A stretch of 64,000 nt of DNA, taken from contig CP020563.1 in assembly GCA_002082585.1 (NCBI GenBank), forward strand, positions 6,318,001-6,382,000, in the 5' to 3' direction. The DNA is from Kitasatospora albolonga. GTDB lineage: Bacteria > Actinomycetota > Actinomycetes > Streptomycetales > Streptomycetaceae. Below, piece by piece: positions 24,766 to 31,471 of the stretch; position 1 is the first letter of the stretch, and each line of letters begins with the position of its first letter. The notes beneath the pieces were generated by a model. The model made no database searches, was not told the DNA's origin, and saw only the letters and a program-made list of their open reading frames with translations. The translations under genes and the position numbers were made by a program.

Positions 24766-24864
24766 TTACTTCGGCTTGGCGGCTTTCTCGGCGGCCCGCT
24801 TCTGCTGCGACTCGGCGTTGCGGCGGGCCAGGTCGGCGAGGGGGATGGTCTTCTCCAGGGCCAT
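24766..24864 (-). CDS. Tiny Lys/Ala-rich protein (32 aa)
   Basis: Begins MALEKTIPLADLARRNAESQ and ends with an Ala/Lys helix. GGAGGGG lies 5 nt before the ATG, and the start overlaps the upstream membrane-protein stop by 1 nt (TGATG), so translation is likely. It is amphipathic and basic. Function unknown. Confidence 0.5.
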   Translation of the reverse strand: MALEKTIPLADLARRNAESQQKRAAEKAAKPK

Positions 24865-25181
24865 CAGGACCCCTCCTTCCAGTTGATGGTGCAGTGGCCG
24901 GGGCGGTCCTCCAGGACGCTGAACTGCGGTGTTGTGTTTCCGGCCCCTTCTGGGGGCGGTGGGGGAGCGGGGTTAGCTGCATGGGGCACGGATCGCGCGG
25001 CCCGCCACAGGGCGAGCGCTCCGACGGCCCAGACGATGAGGACAGCGACGGGCCCGAGGGCGGCGAACAGGGCAGCGGTGAGGCCGAGGGCGGCCCCGAC
25101 GAGGACGCATCCACCGGCCGCCCGGGACGGCTCGGGGACGGTCTCCTCCGGCTCCTCGGGGGTGCCCTTGCGGCGGCTCAC
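24864..25181 (-). CDS. Membrane protein (105 aa)
   Basis: GTG start overlaps the upstream stop by 4 nt. Cytoplasmic charged N-terminus (SRRKGTPEEPEETVPEP), then two adjacent membrane helices (GCVLVGAALGLTAALFAALG and VAVLIVWAVGALALW), then a Pro-rich soluble tail. Part of a four-gene membrane operon (25844-24864) with no recognised phage function. Confidence 0.65.
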   Translation of the reverse strand: MSRRKGTPEEPEETVPEPSRAAGGCVLVGAALGLTAALFAALGPVAVLIVWAVGALALWRAARSVPHAANPAPPPPPEGAGNTTPQFSVLEDRPGHCTINWKEGS

Positions 25182-25687
25182 GCGAAGATCCCGTAGGCGT
25201 TCGCGCCGAGCCAGTTGACGGCTTGGGCGAGGGGGACGGCGGCGAGGCCGGTGACTCCGGCGGAGGTGCCGAGGCAGATCCCGCACCAGGCGCCGGACTT
25301 GAGCGCGCTGCCGTACGCGGACTTCTTCATCGCGGCGAGCAGGAGGACGGTGAGGAGGAGGACGACTGCGGTTCCGGTCTGGGTGAGCGGGAGGTAGGTC
25401 GTACGCCCGGCGGCGGTGCCGGTGGTGCCGCCGACGCCCCAGACGAGGGCGACGTCGCCGAGCCAGGAGCTGATCCAGAGGACGCCGTCGGCGATCCAGC
25501 CGATGATGCCGCCGACGGTGAGGATGGCGAGGACGCCGTAGGCCCAGGCGAGGAGGAACGGGGCGAGGGCGGCGGCGGCTCCGGCGGGGTCCTTGCGGAG
25601 GCGCTTGAGGCCGGGCCACCAGGTGACGACGTGGTGGAGGAGGATGGCGATGCCGATGGTGACGCCGCCGATGGTGACGGGGTTCAT
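25178..25687 (-). CDS. Multi-pass membrane protein
   Basis: 169 aa with at least four hydrophobic segments (IGGVTIGIAILLHHVVTWW; LAPFLLAWAYGVLAILTV; TAVVLLLTVLLLAAM; GICLGTSAGVTGLAAVPL). The GAGGA site is 4 nt before the ATG. Similar membrane proteins accompany SpdB-type spread genes in Streptomyces integrative elements, but the match cannot be established from sequence alone. Role in this phage is unknown. Confidence 0.6.
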   Translation of the reverse strand: MNPVTIGGVTIGIAILLHHVVTWWPGLKRLRKDPAGAAAALAPFLLAWAYGVLAILTVGGIIGWIADGVLWISSWLGDVALVWGVGGTTGTAAGRTTYLPLTQTGTAVVLLLTVLLLAAMKKSAYGSALKSGAWCGICLGTSAGVTGLAAVPLAQAVNWLGANAYGIFA

Positions 25688-25694
25688 GGTGTCC

Positions 25695-25844
25695 TCAGTG
25701 GAGGAGGGCCAGCGCTAGGGCGGCGAGGGTGAGCACGAGGGCGAGGGTGCCGAGGAGGCGGGGTACCTCGTGGGTGGCGAGTGCGGCGAGGATGGCGGCG
25801 GCGCCGAGGGTGGCGAGCGGGAAGAGCAGCCGGAGGGCAGTCAT
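25695..25844 (-). CDS. Tiny two-helix membrane protein (49 aa)
   Basis: Starts MTALRLLFPLATLGAAAILA and continues with a second hydrophobic helix (LLGTLALVLTLAALALALLH). The ATG overlaps the upstream stop by 4 nt (ATGA), which supports translation. The shape is compatible with a small holin-like or regulatory membrane peptide, yet it is far from the lysis genes. Confidence 0.55.
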   Translation of the reverse strand: MTALRLLFPLATLGAAAILAALATHEVPRLLGTLALVLTLAALALALLH

Positions 25845-26722
25845 GTCTGCCGGGCCTCGCGGAGGTAGCGCTTCGCCGTGGCGGCCGAGACGTTGAGCCG
25901 TTCGGCAACCTGAGCCGAGGTGAGCCCGGGGTCCTGAGCCAGGAGCTCAGCGACCCGCTCAACGGCCTGAGCCCGCTGAGCCGACTGGGTGTTCAGGTGC
26001 GCGGCGAACCCGAACGAGGCGCCGTCGGGCTCGTGGGTGCGAGCCCTGGGCTCAGGGGCGGCGACCTGCGTGGATGAGCGCAGGAGGTGCTGGGGCTCAG
26101 CGGGGGGCTCAGCGCGGTGAGCCAGGGGCTCAGCCGGGTCGTACGTGAGCTCCAGCGGTCGGCGCCGGGCGAGTTCGCGGCCCTTGTCCATGCGGGTGAG
26201 CTCGATCTCGAAGTCGACGGCGACCTCGGCGAGCTGGCGCTCGGCGGCCATCTCGCGCCGCCGCATCTCGATGCGGTGCTGCTCTTCCTCGAAGGTGAGG
26301 CCGCGCTCCATGCTCGCGAGGACGGCGCGTTCCTTCTCGGTGAGGGCGGCGGGGTCGCGCATGTCGGCGAGGGCGAGGAGCCAGATCACCTTGGCGCCGA
26401 GGGGCAGGAGGGGTCCGGCGACGGCCATGGGGAGGCTGTGGCCGCGGATGCCGTGCCAGACGAGGAGTCCGGCGACGGCGAGGAGCGCGGCCCAGCCGAT
26501 CGCGGGAACCACGTTGCGGCCCCAGGCGGGGATGCGGAGGCCGCGGGCTTCGGCCGCGATGACGGCGGCCCAGACGATGTCGGCCCCGGCGGCGACGGTG
26601 AGGCCGATGGGTCCGGTGCCGAGGAGGTCGACGAGGGACCAGGTGGTCCAGGCGAGGGAGGCGCCGGAGAGGAGCACGGCGGGGGCGAGGAGCGGCGAGA
26701 GGCCCTTGGGGAGGCTCATCAC
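25841..26722 (-). CDS. SpdB/DUF2637-like membrane protein fused to an HTH domain
   Basis: 293 aa. The N-terminal 130 residues hold four membrane segments (LLAPAVLLSGASLAWTTW; GLTVAAGADIVWAAVIAA; VVPAIGWAALLAVAGLLVW; AVAGPLLPLGAKVIWLLAL). A long charged coiled coil follows (about 135-190). Residues 255-293 form a helix-turn-helix (RVAELLAQDPGLTSAQVAER, NVSAATAKRYLREARQ). The membrane part resembles DUF2637/SpdB-type transfer-associated proteins of Streptomyces elements. Membrane anchoring of phage or host DNA is a plausible role. Confidence 0.7.
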   Translation of the reverse strand: MMSLPKGLSPLLAPAVLLSGASLAWTTWSLVDLLGTGPIGLTVAAGADIVWAAVIAAEARGLRIPAWGRNVVPAIGWAALLAVAGLLVWHGIRGHSLPMAVAGPLLPLGAKVIWLLALADMRDPAALTEKERAVLASMERGLTFEEEQHRIEMRRREMAAERQLAEVAVDFEIELTRMDKGRELARRRPLELTYDPAEPLAHRAEPPAEPQHLLRSSTQVAAPEPRARTHEPDGASFGFAAHLNTQSAQRAQAVERVAELLAQDPGLTSAQVAERLNVSAATAKRYLREARQT

Positions 26723-27045
26723 GGGGCCACCGCCACGCGGCCGGTGCGGGCGCGGCGGAGGGCCTCGTCCATGTCCGGGTCGGAGTCGGTGGTGTAGACG
26801 GGTTCGGCGTAGTAGCGGTGCCGCTTGATCCGGTTGGGGTTCAGCGTGACGGTGTTCTGCTCGGTGCAGAACTTGTACGCGACTTCACCGGAGACGGTCT
26901 CGCCGATCTCGATGGGGCGCGCCCACCAGCTGGCGGCGATCTCGGTCTCTCGCATGATGCGGAAGGCGACGATCTGGGCGGCACGGGCGGCGATGCGCTC
27001 GGGGGTGCTGTCGCACGTGATGGGGTGCGTGAAATGATCGGCCAC
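26719..27045 (-). CDS. Hypothetical protein (108 aa)
   Basis: Starts MADHFTHPITCDSTPERIAA and includes helical RAAQIVAFRIMRETEIAASW and a basic beta part (NPNRIKRHRYYAEP). The stop overlaps the next start by 4 nt. No recognised domain. Soluble, first gene of the membrane operon. Confidence 0.6.
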   Translation of the reverse strand: MADHFTHPITCDSTPERIAARAAQIVAFRIMRETEIAASWWARPIEIGETVSGEVAYKFCTEQNTVTLNPNRIKRHRYYAEPVYTTDSDPDMDEALRRARTGRVAVAP

Positions 27046-27091
27046 GGCCGATGCCTCCTGGTCTAGTCAGGATGGTGGTCGGTCGGAGGTC

Positions 27092-27139
27092 GAGCGGCGC
27101 GCGCGCCTCAGGCGTTCCAGCGCCTGGGAGCTGCCGCTC
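27092..27139 (-). terminator. Extended stem-loop between HTH gene and membrane operon
   Basis: GAGCGGC (27092-27098) with GCCGCTC (27133-27139) and, inside, CAGGCG (27109-27114) with CGCCTG (27121-27126) form a long interrupted stem. It can end transcription coming from 27149 or act as a processing site. Confidence 0.5.
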
Positions 27140-27148
27140 GGCCTCGCT

Positions 27149-27367
27149 CTATGTCGGGGCTTTGGGCCCGTTCTTCTTGATCGCCTTGTCGATGGCGTTC
27201 CAGCTCTTGTTCAGTTCCCTGGCGACTTCGGCCACGGTTCCGAGTTCGGCTACGCCGTCGAGCAGGGCGAGCGCTCTTCGTTTGGCCGATTCGGAGGCGA
27301 GGAGTTGGAGCTGTTCCAGCAGCTCGTCTTCTCCGCGTACCCGTTCCCGCCAGGGGATCGCGTTCAC
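27149..27367 (-). CDS. Small HTH protein, probably autoregulated
   Basis: 72 aa from GTG 27367. Charged helical start (IPWRERVRGEDELLEQLQLL), then ALALLDGVAELGTVAEVARE and LNKSWNAIDKAIKKNG, a Myb/homeodomain-like HTH pattern. A perfect palindrome sits 13 nt before the start (27380-27396), which suggests that it or a related protein controls this point. A TTG start at 27403 would include the palindrome and is less likely. Confidence 0.62.
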   Translation of the reverse strand: MNAIPWRERVRGEDELLEQLQLLASESAKRRALALLDGVAELGTVAEVARELNKSWNAIDKAIKKNGPKAPT

Positions 27368-27379
27368 GGGATGACTGTA

Positions 27380-27396
27380 TCCAACCCTGGGTTGGA
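27380..27396. promoter_or_regulatory. Perfect 8-bp palindromic operator candidate
   Basis: TCCAACCC-T-GGGTTGGA. It lies in the 40-nt gap between the 27408 gene and the small HTH gene. Short stem, AT-richer than surroundings and no T-run, so an operator is favoured over a terminator. Confidence 0.6.
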
Positions 27397-27407
27397 CGGT
27401 CAAGTGG

Positions 27408-28034
27408 TCAAGCCGCGTCGGCGTTTTCGGTCTGCCACGCCTTGAGCTGGACCCACGTCGCGGGCGGCCACGCCATCGAGCACCAGTCGCAGCGGACGAC
27501 CTGCTCCCCGGGGGCCAGCCTCAGGACCGCCCCGCAGATCGCCCCCGAGGTGTCGATGCTCTGGCAGTGGCCGATGCGCCGGCCGCGGGGTCTCGGGTCG
27601 GGGTCGACGACGGTGGCGGCCGACCGGTGGAGGTCGCCGATCTCCTGGGCGAGGTCGTGGGCGCCCGGCCAGACGACGATCCAGGGCATGTGGGCGAGGA
27701 GCCCCGTCACGGCCGTGTGGAGCCGTGTGAGGGCGTCTCCGGCCAGCCGGGGGCCCCGGAGTCGCCGGGCTTCGTGTACGGCGCTCAGCCAGGCGTACAC
27801 GGTCTCGAAGGACGTACGGAGGTCCAGGACGTCGACGCGGAGCGGGAGCGGCGCCGGGTGCCCCTTCCCGGCCCGGCCCTGCCCGCTGCTGCTCCCGGGG
27901 GCGAGGTGCCCGGCGAGCGCCTCGTACATCCGGGGCAGGTCCTGGAGCTGGCCGACGAGTCGGGTGGTGCAGGGCATGCAGAGGGTGCTGCCGGTGGGGT
28001 CGGGGGCGTGGCAGTGGGTGCAGGTGGTGTCCAT
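27408..28034 (-). CDS. Two-zinc-ribbon protein
   Basis: 208 aa. An N-terminal ribbon (CTHCHAPDPTGSTLCMPC) and a C-terminal one (GHCQSIDTSGAICGAVL, then VVRCDWCSMAW) flank a helical middle (SFETVYAWLSAVHEARRL). This layout is common in Streptomyces phages and integrative elements beside replication genes; the function has not been established. The GAGGAG site is 9 nt upstream of ATG 28034. Confidence 0.68.
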   Translation of the reverse strand: MDTTCTHCHAPDPTGSTLCMPCTTRLVGQLQDLPRMYEALAGHLAPGSSSGQGRAGKGHPAPLPLRVDVLDLRTSFETVYAWLSAVHEARRLRGPRLAGDALTRLHTAVTGLLAHMPWIVVWPGAHDLAQEIGDLHRSAATVVDPDPRPRGRRIGHCQSIDTSGAICGAVLRLAPGEQVVRCDWCSMAWPPATWVQLKAWQTENADAA

Positions 28035-28060
28035 CGCGGCGGGCTCCTCGTGCGGGTTGG

Positions 28061-28675
28061 TCAGGCGGTGGCTGCGGGCGGGGGAACGTCGGTGTCGGTC
28101 CACCACCAGCGGGCGCCGTGTTCGTCGGCGTGGCTGCCGGGGTGGCCGGGGCGCAGGACGCATTCGGTGCGCTCGGTGTGCTCGGTGAAGAGGGGCTTCT
28201 GGTTGCCGCAGTGCTCGGCCGGGGCGGTGGCTGCGCGCCCGGTGGCGCGGGCGGCACGGCAGCGGGGGTACGGGCAGCCGTCCACCGGCGGCAGGTGGTG
28301 TTGCTCGCACATGGCTCGGGAGTCGATGCACTGCCCGGCGGTCAGGCGGGCGTTGTCGGTGGCGAGCCGGTCGCGTTCGGCGGCGAGTTCCTCGATGGCG
28401 GGGGCGAGCCGGGGCCAGGACTCCCCGCCGTGGGCTTCGTTGATCCCGGCGGCTTCGAGGGCGTCGCGGGCTTCCTCCAGCAGTGCGGACCGTTCGCGGG
28501 CCCCGTTCTCCAGGAGGTCGAGCCGGTCGTACAGGGCGTCGAGGGCTTCCGCCCCCGGGTCCTGGTGGTCGGCGATCAGGCTGTCGAGGGACTCCAGCGC
28601 CCGCTGCGCAGCGGCACGGAGACGGTCGCGCAGTTGGTCGGCGGGGCGGTCAGCGGGGGTGGGGGTGGTGGGCAT
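28061..28675 (-). CDS. Coiled-coil protein with a Cys/His cluster
   Basis: 204 aa. Residues 10-110 are long charged coiled coil (LRDRLRAAAQRALESLDSLI; ARERSALLEEARDALEAAG). A Cys/His-rich block follows (CIDSRAMCEQHHLPPVDGCP) and then a Trp-rich end (RWWWTDTDVPP). Overlaps the next upstream gene by 1 nt. No recognised function; part of the early operon. Confidence 0.6.
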   Translation of the reverse strand: MPTTPTPADRPADQLRDRLRAAAQRALESLDSLIADHQDPGAEALDALYDRLDLLENGARERSALLEEARDALEAAGINEAHGGESWPRLAPAIEELAAERDRLATDNARLTAGQCIDSRAMCEQHHLPPVDGCPYPRCRAARATGRAATAPAEHCGNQKPLFTEHTERTECVLRPGHPGSHADEHGARWWWTDTDVPPPAATA

Positions 28676-28875
28676 CAGGGGCTCCAGGTCAGGGTGTGTT
28701 GCATGGGCGGGAGGGGGATTTCCTGCTGGCCGGGGATGGGCTCGGTGTCGGTGGTGGTGGGGGTTCGGCCGGGCCCGCTGCGGGTGCGGCGGGCGCAGAC
28801 GGGGCCGATACCGCGGGCCCGCCACGTCTCGGAACGGAGACGCCGCCCGCAGACTCGGCACACGACGGCGGTCAC
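28675..28875 (-). CDS. DUF6011-like small zinc protein
   Basis: 66 aa from GTG 28875, overlapping the previous stop by 4 nt. The motif CRVCGRRLRSETWRARGIGP followed by VC is the DUF6011-type signature (two Cys, CGRxL, GxGPxC), expected to bind zinc. The rest is a Thr/Pro linker and short tail. Often found in early regions of actinophages. The function is unknown. Confidence 0.7.
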   Translation of the reverse strand: MTAVVCRVCGRRLRSETWRARGIGPVCARRTRSGPGRTPTTTDTEPIPGQQEIPLPPMQHTLTWSP

Positions 28876-29411
28876 GACTCGGCGCTCCAGTCCACGGACT
28901 CGAACCCGTCGGTCGCCTCCGCGAACCGCAGCCGCTTGTCGACGGCCCGGCGCAGCTCGACGTCCCACTCGCGCATCGAGAACCCGCAGGCGCGGCAGGG
29001 CAGGCGTCGGCTGATCGGGAGCCACTGACGCTGGCCGCAGCTGACGCACGCGGTGAAGTACGCGCTCGGCCCGTACGCGGCAACCCAGTTGGCGTACCCG
29101 TGGCGGGTGCGGCGAAGGCCGTCGTCGCGCAGTGGCTCGTAGCCGATGAGAACGAGGTCGTTGCGGGTGCGGGCGAACTCGTGGGTCTTCTCGATCCGCG
29201 GGACGTTGGGGCCCTTGACCTCGATCCAGGTGTTCAGGGTGGGGAGGTGGAAGTCGGGGATGTAGGTGGCGCCAGACGGGAGGGTGAAGGTCTCCGGCTC
29301 GTACTCCCAGGTGATCTGGTTGAGGTCGAGGGTGAGGGCCCAGTCCGCTTCAAGGCGGGAGCGGAAGGTGGTGCCCCCGTAGGTGGTGGGGACGGCGTCT
29401 TCGGGGGTCAT
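28872..29411 (-). CDS. PD-(D/E)xK nuclease-like protein with zinc ribbon
   Basis: 179 aa. Nuclease core: FRSRLEADWALTL (E21), then YIPDFHLP (D53) and WIEVKGP (E64-x-K66), the complete PD-(D/E)xK pattern. A C-terminal zinc ribbon (CVSCGQ and CRACGF) follows. Start overlaps the DnaC-like stop by 4 nt. It resembles small single-domain nucleases such as the VRR/TnsA-like group. Possible roles are recombination, Holliday-junction cutting or replication; phage context favours the last two. Confidence 0.78.
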   Translation of the reverse strand: MTPEDAVPTTYGGTTFRSRLEADWALTLDLNQITWEYEPETFTLPSGATYIPDFHLPTLNTWIEVKGPNVPRIEKTHEFARTRNDLVLIGYEPLRDDGLRRTRHGYANWVAAYGPSAYFTACVSCGQRQWLPISRRLPCRACGFSMREWDVELRRAVDKRLRFAEATDGFESVDWSAES

Positions 29412-30142
29412 GCTGCGCGGCCTCCTCGGCGGCGGTCGGTGCCGGTCATCGCGACAACGCGGGTGTCTTCGGAGAGTCGGGACACGATGCGCTCGCCGAG
29501 CGCCGACGTGAGGTCGGGGGCGCCGTTGGCCGCGCGGGCGGGGAGGTTCGAGGTGTAGAGGGTCGGCCGGCAGGCGTTGTACCGCTCGTTGATCAGCCGG
29601 TAGGTGATCTCCTCCGTCCACTCGGACGCCTTCGCGGACCCGAGGTCGTCGAGGACGAGGAGCGGGACCCGTACGAGACGGCGGAGCTCTTCCTCGGTGC
29701 CGCGCTCGCTGCCCTTGGGGCGGAGGAGCCCGTACATGTCGGCGGCGGTGGTGGCGCGGATCTCGTAGACGCGGGGCCCGGCGGCGGCGATGCGGCGGAG
29801 GGCGCCGTATGCCTGGTAGGTCTTGCCGGTGCCGGTGGTGCCGGTGAGGAGCAGTGACCCGGCGGTGTCGGGGGCCGCGGCGACGTCGTCGGCCCACTGC
29901 TGGACGGCGGGGTGGTCGGCGTCGGCGCGCTGGTAGCGGGGCGGGGTGGCGGTGGCCCAGCGCTTGAGGGCCCATTCGGCGCGGCGGCGGCGGTGGTACT
30001 CGGGGTGGCCGGGCTCGTCGGGGGTGGGCTGGTCGTCGATCGGGCCAGGGGTCACGCCTTGCTCCTGCTTCTGGCGGATGCCGTTCATGACGTTGGCGAG
30101 GGCGGAGGGTCCGAGCGCGCCGATGCTCTGGGGTTCGGGCAT
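29408..30142 (-). CDS. DnaC-like helicase loader ATPase
   Basis: 244 aa. Walker A GTTGTGKT (101-108) and Walker B LLVLDDLG (161-168), with an N-terminal helical segment and the sensor-like TLYTSNLPARA region. This is the usual AAA+ layout of phage DnaC/DnaI loaders, which put the host helicase onto the phage origin. It directly follows the initiator-like gene by 2 nt, making a two-gene replication unit. Confidence 0.85.
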   Translation of the reverse strand: MPEPQSIGALGPSALANVMNGIRQKQEQGVTPGPIDDQPTPDEPGHPEYHRRRRAEWALKRWATATPPRYQRADADHPAVQQWADDVAAAPDTAGSLLLTGTTGTGKTYQAYGALRRIAAAGPRVYEIRATTAADMYGLLRPKGSERGTEEELRRLVRVPLLVLDDLGSAKASEWTEEITYRLINERYNACRPTLYTSNLPARAANGAPDLTSALGERIVSRLSEDTRVVAMTGTDRRRGGRAA

Positions 30143-30144
30143 GG

Positions 30145-31002
30145 TCAGAATCCGTTCGAGTACGCGCTGATGTCGGTGGGGTTGGTGTAGGGCTGCCAGC
30201 CGGTGGTGGGCACGGCGCGCAGCGAGGGGCGGGCGGTGCCGGGCTCGGGGAGCGGGGGAAGGTCGCGCCAGCCGGGGAGGAAGTACCGGGCGTACGACAC
30301 GTCCCGGCTGGCTGCCTGCTTCTGGGCGTAAGCGGCGAGGGCGGCTACGCCGGTGCGCTTGATGAGCGCTTCGACGGTGAACCACTCGGCGGTCGACAGG
30401 TTCCAGCGGACGAGAATTCCGGCGGCGGTGATCGTGTCAACGAGGGGGCGGCAGTTGGTGGGGATCTCGGGGCCGAGGACGGGCGGGGCGGGCTCTCCTG
30501 CTTGCTTGCTTTCACTCCTGGTAGGAGTGGTCTGGTAGAGGGGTCCTGATTCGGTACCCCTAGGGGTCTCGATTCGGTACCCCTCCGGTCCTGATTCGGT
30601 ACCCCTAGCGTTTTCGCTACCGGTCTCGATTCGGGACCCCTGGGAGTCGCTAGCGGTCCCGGATCGGGACCCCTCGGGAAGGTCTACCGGTCCTGAATCG
30701 GTACCCCTAGAGCCGAGGGTGGGCCGCTTGTAGTTCACCGCGTACGGCAGTTGGTAGGCGGCGGCGCGGGTGCCGCGGGCCTCCTCGACGATGACGAGCT
30801 CGCCGGACTCGATGGCCTTGTCGACCGCGCGGACGACCACCGACTTGCTGACCTGGCCGAGGCGGGCTCGGAGTTCGGTGGTGCCCATGCGCGTGACGCA
30901 TTCGGGGCCCGGTGCCTTGTCGGCGACCGCGAGGAGCACCATGCGCGGGTTGCCGGTGCTGCGGGCGTGGTTCCACACCCAGTGCATGGCGTCGATGGTC
31001 AC
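30145..31002 (-). CDS. Replication-initiator-like HTH protein containing the iteron array
   Basis: 285 aa from GTG 31002. Residues 1-90 form a winged-helix domain like phage replication proteins (MHWVWNHARSTGNPRMVLLA; TTELRARLGQVSKSVVVRAV). Residues 98-156 are encoded by six DNA repeats and read RGTESGP or GYRIET/GSRIET alternately. The C-terminal 100 residues are helical (VDTITAAGILVRWNLSTAEW; YARYFLPGWRDLPP), similar to DnaD-like ends. The adjacent helicase loader supports an initiator, as in phages whose origin lies within the initiator gene. Confidence 0.75.
   Translation of the reverse strand: MTIDAMHWVWNHARSTGNPRMVLLAVADKAPGPECVTRMGTTELRARLGQVSKSVVVRAVDKAIESGELVIVEEARGTRAAAYQLPYAVNYKRPTLGSRGTDSGPVDLPEGSRSGTASDSQGSRIETGSENARGTESGPEGYRIETPRGTESGPLYQTTPTRSESKQAGEPAPPVLGPEIPTNCRPLVDTITAAGILVRWNLSTAEWFTVEALIKRTGVAALAAYAQKQAASRDVSYARYFLPGWRDLPPLPEPGTARPSLRAVPTTGWQPYTNPTDISAYSNGF
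30542..30708. repeat. Six 20-bp iteron-like repeats (candidate phage origin)
   Basis: Consensus GGTCCTGATTCGGTACCCCT. Copies start at 30542, 30565, 30587, 30622, 30655 and 30689. Steps of 23, 22, 35, 33 and 34 bp are near two and three helical turns, so the copies face the same DNA side. All copies share GGTCnnGnATCGGkACCCCT. The array lies inside the initiator-like gene. Confidence 0.85.
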
Positions 31003-31078
31003 GCGGTCCTTCTCTCGTACGGGGGTTGCGGTGGTGCGGGTGGTGGCCCGGGGCACGACAGCCCCGGGCCGGGAGGGG

Positions 31079-31471
31079 TCAGGCGGCCGGTGCGGGGAGC
31101 AGCGGCTCCCAGAGCAGGCCCATGTGGGCGGCGCACTCCGTGAGCCAGGCGCGGACGGCGGGCTCGTCGGCCTCGGTGACAACGCACTCGGTGGACCGGA
31201 GGATCGCCTTGCGCTGGAGGACCCAGAACACGGCCAGCGTGTCCGGGGGAACCGGCTCGTCGTAGGGCTCGTAGTCGGCGGGGTCGGATCGCTTCCAGTC
31301 CCAGCGGAAGACGAGGTTGAGGTCCGGGTCCAGGCCACCCCACTCGGCGAAGAACGCGGCCCACGAGGGGTACTCCGTGTGCAGGCCGTCAACCGGACGG
31401 GCGTAGTAGTTGCCCTCGGTGCAGTAGTACGGGTGGTCGGTCTCCCACAGCGGGACGACGATGGCGGTCAT
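31079..31471 (-). CDS. Hypothetical protein (130 aa)
   Basis: Aromatic-rich N-terminus (TAIVVPLWETDHPYYCTEGN, YPSWAAFFAEWGGLDPDLNL) and a helical end (EPAVRAWLTECAAHMG). No recognised domain. Start overlaps the stop of the WhiB-fusion gene by 1 nt, so it is co-translated with it. Confidence 0.6.
   Translation of the reverse strand: MTAIVVPLWETDHPYYCTEGNYYARPVDGLHTEYPSWAAFFAEWGGLDPDLNLVFRWDWKRSDPADYEPYDEPVPPDTLAVFWVLQRKAILRSTECVVTEADEPAVRAWLTECAAHMGLLWEPLLPAPAA

Noticed and set aside
30542..30708. CRISPR array
   Set aside because: The spacers are only 2-15 nt, the repeats form open coding sequence and there are no cas genes. An iteron array fits better.
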